Shown: positions 11,324-22,153, counted from the first letter of the stretch. The stretch is 64,000 nucleotides of DNA from Rhynchopus sp. YZ270_cl-10 (GCA_964035575.1 OZ037848.1:1664980-1728979); one strand, 5' to 3'. Made by a program: numbers and translations. The notes: generated from the letters alone by a model not told the origin.

Positions 11324-11771
11324 GCTTGAAACCATCGTTTGAAAGATTTGATGTGTCCTGCAGATTTCAAATACAAAATGCAAAAAACGAAAATCGTACA
11401 CCTGAACAATCAAAATAGCGTCATCATTGCCAGCATTCAAATGCCCCACCAGAATCTTCTTTTTCCTGTCTCTACATTTCCCACACAGGTTTTACTATCA
11501 CTATCGACACACAACATGAAGCGTGCCCTGGCTCTTTGCTGTGCTGCTGTGTCTGTGACAGCATTGCCGCAGTTCTGTGACGACCCTCAAGCGCACCTGG
11601 AAACCCAGAGGGTCTGCATTGGGCACGCTGGTTTGTTCACAGTAACATCGATGGTCGACCCGTGTGCGCATTGTGTGGGGCACCTTCGGGAACGCGAAGA
11701 TCGAAGACGTGTGGGAGAAGTACTACGACAACCACGCAGACTTCCACAAGCTGCGCACAGCGAAGACCAGG
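11324..11771 (+). pseudogene. Internally deleted oxidase pseudogene, unit 1
   Basis: The oxidase leader and first codons recur (MKRALALCC... start at 11516, 29 residues to about 11600). About 75 bp of unrelated sequence follow, then the BBE C-terminal domain (WGTFGNAKIEDVWEKYY) in a different frame from about 11676, ending at 11771. Everything between residue 29 and the BBE domain is missing. It then runs directly into a minus-strand LINE fragment through a few shared bases (aggca). It cannot encode an active oxidase. Confidence 0.85.
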
Positions 11772-11872
11772 CAAAGTGGGGCACACGTGGGTGATGTCCA
11801 AACAACGAGGTCCATTTTCCGCCACTCCTACTGCGAGGTAGACGTCGCCTGGCCGCTTCTTCGACTCCAAAT

Positions 11873-13733
11873 TCTAAAAAACCTTAGTTTTTTAGTTTTT
11901 ACTTTAGAGGTGTGCGCCACCCACACCCACACACACCCACACACACCCACCCTCACCATAGACCGGAAAACACCAAAAAACACAAAAAATAGTTGCACAT
12001 CAGAAAAAATGTACATTTTTTGGTCGTGTTGTTTGGAGATATTGAGGCCTGAAAAACTACTTTAAGACAGTCCTAATCAAAAAATCCGAATGTTAATGAC
12101 ACTTGGCATTCGGCCAAAAATCAGCTTTTTCGGCCATTTTTGCCTTAAAAACACATATAATGTGTGGTGGTCAAAAGTTCAAGATTCCTTCGCCAATTCA
12201 TTTTTTGAGTACAAGTTATACCTGGGGAATATGGTCAGATCACTCTTCAGACCAGCTGGCGTTTGCCACAAAAACCAAAAATTTTCGACTTTTTACGCTC
12301 AGGTGTGACTGAATAAATATGTGGGGTACGAATCATGACAAGAGTGGTCGCAATGGAAAGATGATGAACACATGGTACAGAGAGCCAAAAAATACGCTGA
12401 GAGTAACACTAGAGAAGTGCTGCAAATACTGGCGAGCGTAGGAGTGAAATTTCAGAAAAGGTCTGGATTTTCAGATTTTAATTTGGAAAACAAATTGTCC
12501 GTAATGTGTAAAAAATGGTCCCCTTTTTGTCGCGTACACGACGGTGATGTAACGGGTGTTACAAGTGGAGTTACAAGTGAGTTACATGTAACTTTTGTTA
12601 CATGTAACTCACTTGTAACTCACTTGTAACCCACCAGTTACAACCTGATTTTGCCTGTAATTCATGTATCCCACTTGTAACTCACTTGTAACTCACTTGT
12701 AACGGTTTTTCACTTGTAACGTTACATGTAACTTCACTTGTAATGTACTGTACATCACCGTCGTGTATGTAAATATTATACGGGGGGGGGGGGGGGGGGT
12801 TTACAAAGACAATGATTTGAGACCTATTCCGCCTCGGTGTGAATGAATATATGCACAGTACTAATCCTAGCAAGAGAGGTCGCAATGGGATATTTCGAAC
12901 AAATATACTAGTGAGAATCAAAAAAAACTGCGGATAGTAATACTGTAGGAGTGCTTAAAAAATACTGGCGAGCGTAGGAGTGAAATTTCATGACGGTTCT
13001 GGAGTTTCACGTTATAGTTTTGAAAAGATATGATCATTCGCTTCCGATAACAGAGCCTGTGGTATTGGAGGCTAGAATGTGAAGGTACTGGCACGTCATC
13101 CAGAAGTGTGACGGTCTTGGCCTGAGGGTACAAAGTTCTGGGTTGGTTACCATGGGAACTATTGTCCACACACTGTAGGTAAACACTGGATCTAATGATT
13201 CAACACTACACAGAGGTTCCGGACCAGTACTCGTCTAGTTGGCATCGGGGAAGTACAGATACAGCATAAGGATTCCCTGAGGCTTTTAAATGATGAGTAT
13301 TAACAAAATCCGCAGACGAAGTACCGATCACACCTAGCTGGGCGCTAGCACACTTGGGCATGCGCCTGTCATGTTGAACAACTGTACCAGTGGTTCCCCA
13401 CTTGCTACAGTGAGCGGGCGAAGCGCGAAGCGCGCACGCGAACCAGGCGTGAGCTGTCTGAAAAAGCCTCTGTTATTCCTCATTACCACACACCACCCTG
13501 CTAAAAAAAAGTGAGTTCATGCAGATGCCAGTGTTTCATTACTTGGTACACATTAGGGGCGCGTGAAGTGCGCACACAATCCACGTGTGGAAGGTGAAGC
13601 TTTAACGTGATCCCAAAGACTGTCATTTGAGTCTCCCTCCCAGGTACATGAAAAGATGTGTTAAAGAGCCTCTTTTCTGCCTCATTACCACACCAGCTCG
13701 CTAACCTGCTGGGAGGGTTTTTTAGCCCGTCAC
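11873..13733. mobile_element. 1.86-kb transposon-like insertion with short terminal inverted repeats, unit 1
   Basis: The insertion sits in the LINE fragment and is bounded by direct repeats ccaaat at 11867-11872 and 13734-13739. Near its ends are inverted CTAAAAAACC (11874-11883) and GGTTTTTTAG (13716-13725). It has no long coding frame, so it is a non-autonomous DNA-transposon candidate. Inside it are a 233-bp palindromic element, an 18-base G run (12782-12799), and two diverged direct repeats (about 12290-12475 and 12825-13005) that flank the palindrome and share an exact tggcgagcgtaggagtgaaa. Confidence 0.6.
12535..12767. mobile_element. 233-bp palindromic MITE-like element, unit 1
   Basis: It begins and ends with a perfect 17-bp inverted repeat, TACACGACGGTGATGTA (12535-12551) and its complement (12751-12767). 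The interior consists of about a dozen copies of GTTACAAGTGA-type motifs in both orientations, with GTTACATGTAAC palindromes, so the whole element can fold on itself. It has no coding capacity. Confidence 0.75.
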
Positions 13734-13870
13734 CCAAATCCACTCGCACGGTCTCCTCCAAAGCAGGGTCCAAGCCCGCCCCTTAAGCCGCTCTGTACAC
13801 CGAATCCCGCAAGGCGTTGTGGCGGGCGACGCGGTGTTTGGAGTAGGGGCAGCCAAAGGTGTGGTCGCCA

Positions 13871-14026
13871 GCATCCTTGCACAGCATCCTTGCACAGCAT
13901 CCTTGCACAGCATCCTTGCACAGCATCCTTGCACAGCATCCTTGCACAGCATCCTTGCACAGCATCCTTGCACAGCATCCTTGCACAGCATCCTTGCACA
14001 GCATCCTTGCACAGCATCCTTGCACA
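13871..14026. repeat. 13-bp minisatellite, 12 copies
   Basis: Twelve perfect tandem copies of gcatccttgcaca, then a shortened copy (gcattgcaca). The array starts exactly where the LINE fragment ends. Unit 2 has 17 copies and unit 3 has 11. Confidence 0.95.
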
Positions 14027-14069
14027 GCATTGCACAGCAACACTTGTCCTTTCTTTTTACCCTCCCTCC

Positions 14070-14412
14070 GGGGTTCATTTTTTTTTACAGGGGTTCATTT
14101 TTTTTTACAAAGGGGTTCATTTTTTTTTACAAAGGGGTTCATTTTTTTTTACAAGGGGTTCATTTTTTTTTACAAGGGGTTCATTTTTTTTTACAAGGGG
14201 TTCATTTTTTTTTACAAGGGGTTCATTTTTTTTTACAAGGGGTTCATTTTTTTTTACAGGGGTTCATTTTTTTTTACAGGGGTTCATTTTTTTTTACAGG
14301 GGTTCATTTTTTTTTACAGGGGTTCATTTTTTTTTACACAAAAAACTATGTTAAGACGAAATCCTACCGATGTGCCTACATTTACAGGGGACCATTTTTT
14401 ACACATTACAAC
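14070..14412 (+). mobile_element. Short ggggttca retroposon with 30-bp target duplication, unit 1
   Basis: About 13 monomers of the ggggttca repeat are followed by only the first 50 bp or so of the family body (cacaaaaaactatgttaagacg onward to gtgcctacat), then a divergent 3' end. It is flanked by a 30-bp direct repeat at 14040-14069 and 14413-14442. Frames reading FIFFYKG, GSFFFTR or VHFFLQG through the monomers are artefacts. Confidence 0.75.
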
Positions 14413-14645
14413 ACACTTGTCCTTTCTTTTTACCCTCCCTCCCTCCCCCTTTCCTTTGTTTTATTGTGAGCCTTGTACGCCTCCACGGGGCGGTCCCTGG
14501 GCAACGGTTGAGGAGTGCAGGCCGGCGAAGCGCAAGGAGTAGTGTGTCTTGTCCTTCTTTGTTTTCGTTTTTTGGTTTTTGCTTTTTTAAAAATGAGGAG
14601 GAAGGCCCTTTTGGGGGCGTTGTGGGTGGTGCTGCATGTCTGCAT

Positions 14646-14745
14646 CAGCAACAGCAGCAGGTGCTACACCAACAGCAGCAGCAACAGCAGCAACAGCAGC
14701 AACAGCAGCAACAGCAGCAACAGCAGCAACAGCAGCAACAGCAAG

Positions 14746-14779
<34 letters not shown>

Positions 14780-14813
14780 GCAACAACAGCAACAGCAGCA
14801 ACAGCAGCAACAT

Positions 14814-14854
<41 letters not shown>

Positions 14855-14899
14855 GGTGCTACACCAACAGCAGCAGCAACAACATATGCCACACCAGCT

Positions 14900-14932
<33 letters not shown>

Positions 14933-15049
14933 ACAGCAGCAACAGCAGCAACAGCAGCAACAGCAGCAACAGCAGCAACAGCAGCAACAGCAGCAACAGC
15001 AGCAACAGCAGCAACAGCAGCAACAACATAAGCTGCATCAACAGCAGTA
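14646..15049. repeat. CAG/AAC trinucleotide microsatellite, unit 1
   Basis: Two blocks of aacagcagc-type repeats separated by a short less regular stretch (about 14853-14893). A looser repeat of about 60 bp built from the same triplets continues to about 16610. Frames through it read poly-Gln, poly-Ser/Asn or poly-Leu. Confidence 0.95.
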
Positions 15050-16922
15050 GCAGGAGCACCAACAGCAGGAGCGGCAGCTTCCTATGCTACAACAGCTTCC
15101 TCATCAGTGGCAGGAGCCCCATTCCCCCCCTTTTTTACCCCAAAAAGAGGCCTCTTGAGCCCAACAACCCAAGCAGCTGCAGCTTTGATAGCAGCAACAA
15201 AAACGTGTGTGGAGGCAACAAAGTAAAGAACTGTTGTCATAACAACCCACACCCCCCTTCCCCCCATGATATCCCCAAAAAGAGGCAATGTATGCCCAAC
15301 CACATCAGTGGCTGCAACTGTGATAGCAGCAAAAACGAAATCTTCGGAGTCCTGGGTGGGGTCCCAGTATCACCCCTGGTGTGCAGCAGCAGCAGTTCCA
15401 AAGGCCTTTACAGCAGCAGTTCCAACAGCAGGCTCTACAGCTTTTTCACCAGCAGTTCCAAAGGCTTCTGCAGCAGCGGTTCCAACAGCAGGTCCAACAG
15501 CAGGCACAACAGCAGTTTAAACAGCAGTTCCAACGGCTTCTGCAGCAGCAAGAGCGTTTCCAAAAGCAGTTCCAGCAGCAGTTCCAGCAGCAGTTCCAAC
15601 AGCAGGCACAACAGCAGTTTCAACTGCAGTTCCAAAGACTTCTGCAGCAGCAGCTCCAACAGCAGGTCCAACAGCAGGCACAACAGCAGTTTCAACAGCA
15701 GTTCCAATGGCTTCTGCGGCAGCAGCTCCAACGGCGGGTCCAGCAGCGTCTCCAACAGCAGTTCCAGCAGCAGTTCCAACAGCAGGCACAACAGCAGTGT
15801 AAACAGCAGTTCCAATGGCTTCTGCAGCAGCAGTTCCAACAGCGTTTCCAAAAGCAGTTCCAGCAACAGGCACAACAGCAGTTTCATCAGCAGTTCCAAG
15901 GACTTCTGCGGCAGCAGCTCTAACGGCAGGTCCAACAGCAGTTCCAACAGCAGGCTTAACAGCAGTTTTAACAGCAGTTCCAAAGACTTCTGCAGCAGCG
16001 GTTCCAACAGCAGGTCCAACAGCGTCTCCAAAAGCAGTTCCAACAGCAGTTCCAACAGCAGGCACAACAGCAGTTTCAACTGCAGTTCCAAAGACTTCGG
16101 CAGCAGCAGCTCCAACAGCAGGTCCAACAGCAGGCTTAGCAGCAGTTTCAACAGCAGTTCCAAAGACTTCTGCAGCAGCGTTTCCAACAGCCGTTCCAGC
16201 AGCAGTTCCAGCAGCAGTTCCAACAGCAGGCACAACAGCAGTTTAAACAGCAGTTCCAATGGCTTCTGCAGCAGCAGTTCCAACAGCGTTTCCAAAAGCA
16301 GTTCCAGCAACAGGCACAACAGCAGGCACAACAGCAGTTTCATCAGCAGTTCCAAGGACTTCTGCGGCAGCAGCTCTAACGGCAGGTCCAACAGCAGTTC
16401 CAACAGCAGGCTTAACAGCAGTTTTAACAGCAGTTCCAAAGACTTCTGCAGCAGCGGTTCCAACAGCAGGTCCAACAGCGTCTCCAAAAGCAGTTCCAGC
16501 AGCAGTTCCAACAGCAGGCACAACAGCAGTTTCAACTGCAGTTCCATAGACTTCTGCAGCAGCAGTTCCAACAGCAGGTCCAACAGCAGCACCAACATCA
16601 ACAGCAGACGCAGCAACAACAACTTAGGGGGTGGTGAGCGAGGTATGCTGGTGTTCGGGGTCAGCCTTGAGGGGCGAGAAGGACAGAGTGGCTGTGTGAT
16701 GATGCGGGTGTGGCAAAAGGGGTGTGTACAGATAGAGTTTTGGTTCGACTGGTGGTGCAACCTCTGGGAGGTCTTCACCTCCTTGCGTCAACCTGACCCC
16801 TGCTGGGTAGTCGAGGCACCTGAGTGGGGAGTGTTTGTGTCGTTCGCGGTCCTGGATCTGTGGAAGGACAGACGCGCCCCTACCCTCAGTCATCTCATTT
16901 TGTGGCTAGTGGGCAGGAGGAC

Positions 16923-16926
<4 letters not shown>

Positions 16927-16957
<31 letters not shown>

Positions 16958-17915
16958 CTCTTTTTTGTACTTGGACTAGTTTTTTATGAGAATAGAAAGG
17001 AAAAAGGAAGAAATGGAGAAGACAATAAAGACAATAAAATGAACAGGAAATGGAAAAGGAAAAAGGAAATGGAAAAATGAAAAGGAAAAAATGATGACCA
17101 AAAATGGTCGGTGTTTCAAGTTTTGTATAAAAGGCGGGCGAAGAGTACGGTAGAGCCAACAGAGTTTTATACAAAACAAGAAACTGCATTATGTGTTTGT
17201 TTTTTATTCTTTTTGATCAATTTGAATACACAGGCGTCACACTTCTGGGGCAAAAAAAGGAAAAAAAGAAGACCTAATCCTCCTTACTTAAAAGAAGGGA
17301 AGGGAGAATAAAAAACACATTGCCTTTGCTTTGTTGTCTGCAGAATGGTTTGTTTTAGTGCCTCCCCTGGAAAAAGAAAAATGGATTCCACTTGGTAAAA
17401 ATAGCACACCTGTTGAACACACGTCAGGCCAGGAACAGAAGAAAAGCAAACGCTTCCACGAATGGAAGCAAAAGAAAAGTGTGGTGAAAAAACCCTTTTG
17501 GCCAAGGTGGTCTTGACTCTGTCTACAAACTTTGGGGATGAATGAAAAAATGACACTGAATAAATAACAGAGAGTGGGCGGGTAAGCCACTTCTCCGAGC
17601 TAAACACAAAGTAAACACCCTCCACCCATCTGATCCCGCCCACAAACACAAACAATCACGACAGAAACCAAGACAGGCAGAGGATGACCAGGGTAGGTTT
17701 TACTTGAACAGCGAACCTCTGCCTTGATACTTCACACGCTCAGCAGACGAGTTGCCACAACTCTCCAGACCTGCTGCAAAACAGGCCTGCACCTTTCACC
17801 GCATTTCGCTTCGTGCCCCTCATCTGGCGCACTACTGACGGGGGACGCCCCATGTAGGCACATCGGTAGGATTTCGTCTTAACATAGTTTTTTGTGTAAA
17901 AAAAAATGAACCCCT
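16927..17915 (-). mobile_element. Full A-type retroposon with one partial monomer
   Basis: On the minus strand it reads ggggttca monomer, A-type body, then a poly(A) tail (T run at 16927-16957). It is flanked by the 11-bp target duplication ggaggaccagg at 16916-16926 and 17916-17926. Units 2 and 3 carry the empty site with a single ggaggaccagg. The empty site shows directly that this is a mobile insertion of 989 bp. Confidence 0.95.
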
Positions 17916-18346
17916 GGAGGACCAGGAGGACGCGACGAGGACACCGGTCCTTGAACTGGACCAAGTCACAGGCGGGCAGGCTCCGTCGGCGCAAGGCGCC
18001 CTGCAATCGTCCGCCCTCTCCGGCAGCGCACCCAGTTTTCCGCAGGATCAGGGTCGCCGATGCGTTGAGAGGTGCTTTGCAGTGTGTGGCCATCTGGGTT
18101 CTGGTTTTTGTGGGGTCTGAGCTTGGGAGGTCAGCGCCACATGTTTTGGGTTGCGCGCTTTTTCGGGACGCGGAGGTGCTGGGGGTGGGTGTGCTGCGGG
18201 GACTGTGCCGCGTTCGGAGAGGATGGCGGTGGCTGGAAGGGGCGAGCGAGCGAGTGCGCCGATGGACCGGAGGGATCCGAGTGGCTGCCAGCTTGGTGAG
18301 GGCCAGTGTGATGGGGGTGGGTCAGTTGTCGGTGTGTGCAGCCGAG

Positions 18347-19656
18347 TTTTAAGGGGTTCATTTTTTTTAAAAGGGGTTCATTTTTTTTAAAAGGGGTTCA
18401 TTTTTTTTAAAAGGGGTTCATTTTTTTTAAAAGGGGTTCATTTTTTTTAAAAGGGGTTCATTTTTTTTAAAAGGGGTTCATTTTTTTTAAAAGGGGTTCA
18501 TTTTTTTTAAAAGGGGTTCATTTTTTTTAAAAAAGGGGTTCATTTTTTTTAAAAAAGGGGTTCATTTTTTTTAAAAGGGGTTCATTTTTTTTAAAAGGGG
18601 TTCATTTTTTTTAAAAAGGGGTTCATTTTTTTTAAAAGGGGTTCATTTTTTTTAAAAGGGGTTCATTTTTTTTAAAAAAGGGGTTCATTTTTTTTAAAAA
18701 GGGGTTCATTTTTTTTTACAAAAAGGGGTTCATTTTTTTTTACAAAAGGGGTTCATTTTTTTTTACAAAGGGGTTCATTTTTTTTTACAAAGGGGTTCAT
18801 TTTTTTTTACAAGGGGTTCATTTTTTTTTACAAGGGGTTCATTTTTTTTTACAAGGGGTTCATTTTTTTTTACAGGGGTTCATTTTTTTTTACAAAGGGG
18901 TTCATTTTTTTTTACAAAGGGGTTCATTTTTTTTTACAAAAGGGGTTCATTTTTTTTTACAAAAGGGGTTCATTTTTTTTTACAAAGGGGTTCATTTTTT
19001 TTTACAAGGGGTTCATTTTTTTTTACAAGGGGTTCATTTTTTTTTACAAGGGGTTCATTTTTTTTTACAAGGGGTTCATTTTTTTTTACAAGGGGTTCAT
19101 TTTTTTTTACAAGGGGTTCATTTTTTTTTACAAGGGGTTCATTTTTTTTTACAAGGGGTTCATTTTTTTTTACAAGGGGTTCATTTTTTTTTACACAAAA
19201 AACTATGTTAAGACGAAATCCTACCGATGTGCCTACATGGGGCGTCCCCCGTCAGTAGTGCGCCAGATGAGGGGCACGAAGCGAAATGCGGTGAAAGGTG
19301 CAGGCCTGTTTTGCAGCAGGTCTGGAGAGTTGTGGCAACTCGTCTGCTGAGCGTGTGAAGTATCAAGGCAGAGGTTCGCTGTTCAAGTAAAACCTACCCT
19401 GGTCATCCTCTGCCTGTCTTGGTTTCTGTCGTGATTGTTTGTGTTTGTGGGCGGGATCAGATGGGTGGAGGGTGTTTACTTTGTGTTTAGCTCGGAGAAG
19501 TGGCTTACCCGCCCACTCTCTGTTATTTATTCAGTGTCATTTTTTCATTCATCCCCAAAGTTTGTAGACAGAGTCAAGACCACCTTGGCCAAAAGGGTTT
19601 TTTCACCACACTTTTCTTTTGCTTCCATTCGTGGAAGCGTTTGCTTTTCTTCTGTT
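18347..19656 (+). mobile_element. A-type retroposon with long monomer array, cut by the tandem junction, unit 1
   Basis: About 40 monomers (18347-19195) precede the A body. The upstream half has monomers ending in AAAA, the downstream half monomers ending in ACA. The left flank is gcagccgag (18338-18346), the target site also seen in unit 3. The body stops at 19656 where tandem unit 2 begins within the oxidase. Confidence 0.9.
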
Positions 19657-20708
19657 GAGTGTGTCGGACAACGAGGAGTGGCAGGAGCAGACAAACGAGT
19701 CCATTTGGCTGACGTTGCTTGGCGAGCCACCGATCCCAGTGACAAGCCTTCCCACGAACACTGTGAGCTTCCGAGTCCTGTGGAAGGGGGATACGCCGTT
19801 CAACTCCTCCACCATGGATATGTTCTCGGGGTCGCTGTGGTGCCAGGCTCTTCCGATGCCGCTGTCTCGCGTTCTGCCCCTGGTGACGATGCCAACAGCG
19901 AGAGAGATGCCACTGCCTTACATCCGACGCATCAGCCCGTGGAAAGGAAGCTTCGACGAAGGGTTTGATGCACAGAGGATGGTCGAAATCTTCGACGAAG
20001 TTGCGGTCCAGCCTAGTAGTGGACTGATGGGTGGTGAGCCGAGTCCAGGTGGACTGATAGGTGGACTTATCATTGCCACCATTGGCGGGGAGATCACATC
20101 CGCGGACCCAGACTCGGATGTGACCTCGTACCCACTGCGCGATGCCACCTACAGCATCAGTGGAGCTCTGTTCTACTCAAACGAGCTGGACCCTGAAGCT
20201 GAAGAGAAGGCAAACGCAAACATGGCGAAGTGGCACGAGTCTGTGAACAACGAGGACTTTAAAAAGAATAAAAAACAAACACACGATGCAGTTTCTTGTT
20301 TTGTTTAGGAGGAAGTGGCCACTTACTTTACTTTACCGCCCACCTTTTATACTAAAACTTGAAACACCGACCTTTTTTGGTCATCATTTTTTCATTTCCT
20401 TTTTCCTTTTCCATTTTCCTGTTCATTTTATTGTCTTTATTGTTTACTCCATTCTTCCTTTTTCCTTTCTTCTATTCTCACATACAAAAAAAGACCAAGT
20501 ACATAAAAGAGAAAAAAAAAACAACGAGGACGACTTCCGCTTTGTGTGGGGCACCTTCGGGAACGTGAAGATCGAAGACGTGTGGGAGAAGTACTACGAC
20601 AACCACGCAGACTTCCACAGGCTGCGCACAGCGAAGACCAGGTTTGACCCAAGGGATATGTTCAGGTCGAGCTTCACCGTTCCCCCTCTCAGCAGAGACT
20701 TGAAGTAA
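19657..20708 (+). pseudogene. Oxidase 3' half, broken, unit 2
   Basis: Begins at the SVSDNEEW codons directly fused to retroposon sequence, so signal peptide and FAD-attachment residues are absent. It runs to the normal stop but is interrupted at 20258-20519 by a retroposon fragment, which would end the protein at NNEDFKKNKKQ and a stop. The rest of the BBE domain follows from 20532. Confidence 0.9.
20258..20519 (+). mobile_element. 5'-truncated B-type retroposon in oxidase exon, unit 2
   Basis: The last 262 bp of the B body including the poly(A) end, flanked by 12-bp target duplication aacaacgaggac (20246-20257 and 20520-20531). Unit 1 and the parent gene have the empty site. Truncation at the 5' end, poly(A) and target duplication are the signature of target-primed reverse transcription. 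Confidence 0.95.
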
Positions 20709-21604
20709 GCACCATGTCTCCTTTATTATTATGATTAAATGTGACTAATCACACCATCTTCTGTTGACTTTTCCCTCCCTCCGTCAAAAAGTTGTGTGCT
20801 CCTACTTCAGGTCTCTGATGCAGGCAAGCAATCTCACCGTTGGGTCACATTTGCGTGCCTGTTTCCCAGGTACCTGCGCGCTCCATATTATGTATCATAT
20901 AATGCAGCAGATTATCATCAAAAAACAAAAATGCTCAATCCCGAGAATCCCCTACCCCTCCCTTCCTTCCTTCGATATTCTCACCCTCTTTCTCTCTCAA
21001 CTGCGCGCGTGTTTTTTTCCCCTCCATTTTTTTTCTTTTTTTCCCGGGACTTTTTTTCCATTCAGCTTTGAAAATGCAACGAGTGAGACCATTTACACCG
21101 TTTCTTTTTCATTTTTCCCACTCTCTTTTCTCGCGAATTAAGGTGGTTTCCATCCATCTTCCAAGCTTATCATGGAAACCCTGTTGTGTACACAAGGTGA
21201 CCTAGCATTGCGTCACAGGTCATTTGTTGGTACCTCAAGGATTTCACGCCTTGAGCCGAAAGTGTAAGCCACCCAAAAACAGTGTTTGTTCGGGGGGTTT
21301 TTTTACCTTCCTCTACGTCAAGAGTGCTAACATTATTTTTTCTGGTTCAGAAAGGCGTGTGGCCAAACTTCTTGTGTTATGTCGTGCACATCCCAAGTGT
21401 ATGCCTGCGTGTTGCTTTTTTTTTTTGTTAACTATGGACTAATGTCCAAAAGTAAAAGACCGGAGAAGTGTATCCAAGGTCATACAGCTACAAGGGTCTT
21501 TTATTTGTTTGGTGGTGTCAACGTGAGAGGGGTTTTCCCAGACAAGCAGCACGTCAGGTGTTGTTGTTTGTCCAGCGTTGTCCCATGCGAGGGTTTCTAG
21601 CCAT
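20709..21604. other. Oxidase 3' flank, unit 2
   Basis: Copy of 10428-11323; no gene seen. Confidence 0.5.
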
Positions 21605-22052
21605 GCTTGAAACCATCGTTTGAAAGATTTGATGTGTCCTGCAGATTTCAAATACAAAATGCAAAAAACGAAAATCGTACACCTGAACAATCAAAATAGC
21701 GTCATCATTGCCAGCATTCAAATGCCCCACCAGAATCTTCTTTTTCCTGTCTCTACATTTCCCACACAGGTTTTACTATCACTATCGACACACAACATGA
21801 AGCGTGCCCTGGCTCTTTGCTGTGCTGCTGTGTCTGTGACAGCATTGCCGCAGTTCTGTGACGACCCTCAAGCGCACCTGGAAACCCAGAGGGTCTGCAT
21901 TGGGCACGCTGGTTTGTTCACAGTAACATCGATGGTCGACCCGTGTGCGCATTGTGTGGGGCACCTTCGGGAACGCGAAGATCGAAGACGTGTGGGAGAA
22001 GTACTACGACAACCACGCAGACTTCCACAAGCTGCGCACAGCGAAGACCAGG
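21605..22052 (+). pseudogene. Internally deleted oxidase pseudogene, unit 2
   Basis: Copy of the pseudogene at 11324-11771 with the same deletion and the same filler, start codon at 21797. The shared break shows it arose before the units were duplicated. Confidence 0.85.
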
Positions 22053-22153
22053 CAAAGTGGGGCACACGTGGGTGATGTCCAAACAACGAGGTCCATTTTC
22101 CGCCACTCCTACTGCGAGGTAGACGTCGCCTGGCCGCTTCTTCGACTCCAAAT

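Larger units (their letters stand above)
11772..13870 (-). mobile_element. LINE endonuclease-domain fragment split by an insertion, unit 1
   Basis: Two pieces, 11772-11872 and 13734-13870, match the minus-strand LINE at about 49120-49350 nearly base for base. They cover the SKKRPGD...LDITHVCPTLP region and the GDHTFGCPYSKHRVARHNAL region of the restriction-like endonuclease. The 1.86 kb between them is a separate insertion (11873-13733). The right piece ends where the 13-bp minisatellite begins. Confidence 0.85.
14593..18346 (+). pseudogene. Ser/Asn-rich open frame, broken copy in unit 1
   Basis: Starts MRRKALLGALWVVLHVCIS, a plausible signal peptide, then several hundred residues almost entirely Ser and Asn (many NSS sequons) from CAG/AAC-type repeats, with interspersed KDFC and NGFC motifs. 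A GGERGMLVFG segment and a basic Arg-rich part follow. In unit 1 the frame is cut by the minus-strand retroposon at 16927-17915 and resumes after it. Because the repeats are open in all six frames (poly-Gln, poly-Leu and poly-Ala alternatives), composition does not prove this frame; the support comes from unit 3. No family recognised. Confidence 0.35.
9650..19656. repeat. Tandem unit 1 (about 10.0 kb)
   Basis: First of three direct copies of one segment. It starts inside the oxidase gene at the SVSDNEEW codons and ends inside an A-type retroposon body (tcttctgtt), where the next unit begins again in the oxidase. It differs from units 2 and 3 in lacking the B-type insertion in the oxidase 3' part and in having an extra A-type insertion at 16927-17915. 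Confidence 0.9.

Noticed and set aside
13871-14026. Binding-site array or coding repeat (HPCTASLHSILAQ)
   Set aside because: A perfect 13-bp minisatellite is open in all frames; copy number differs by non-multiples of three bases between units, which is not expected of a coding repeat.
15435-16778. Minus-strand Leu-rich frame of 447 codons
   Set aside because: It is the complement of the CAG/AAC repeat region, with a monotonous LLLELLLKLLL pattern and no non-repeat coding part.
18347-19195. CRISPR array
   Set aside because: The repeats are directly adjacent 19-22 bp monomers with no unique spacers, in a eukaryotic context without cas genes.
18660-19440. tRNA-derived promoter boxes in the retroposon body
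   Set aside because: A weak B-box-like ggttcgctgttcaag occurs in the body, but no convincing A box at the right distance and no tRNA-like fold was seen by eye.
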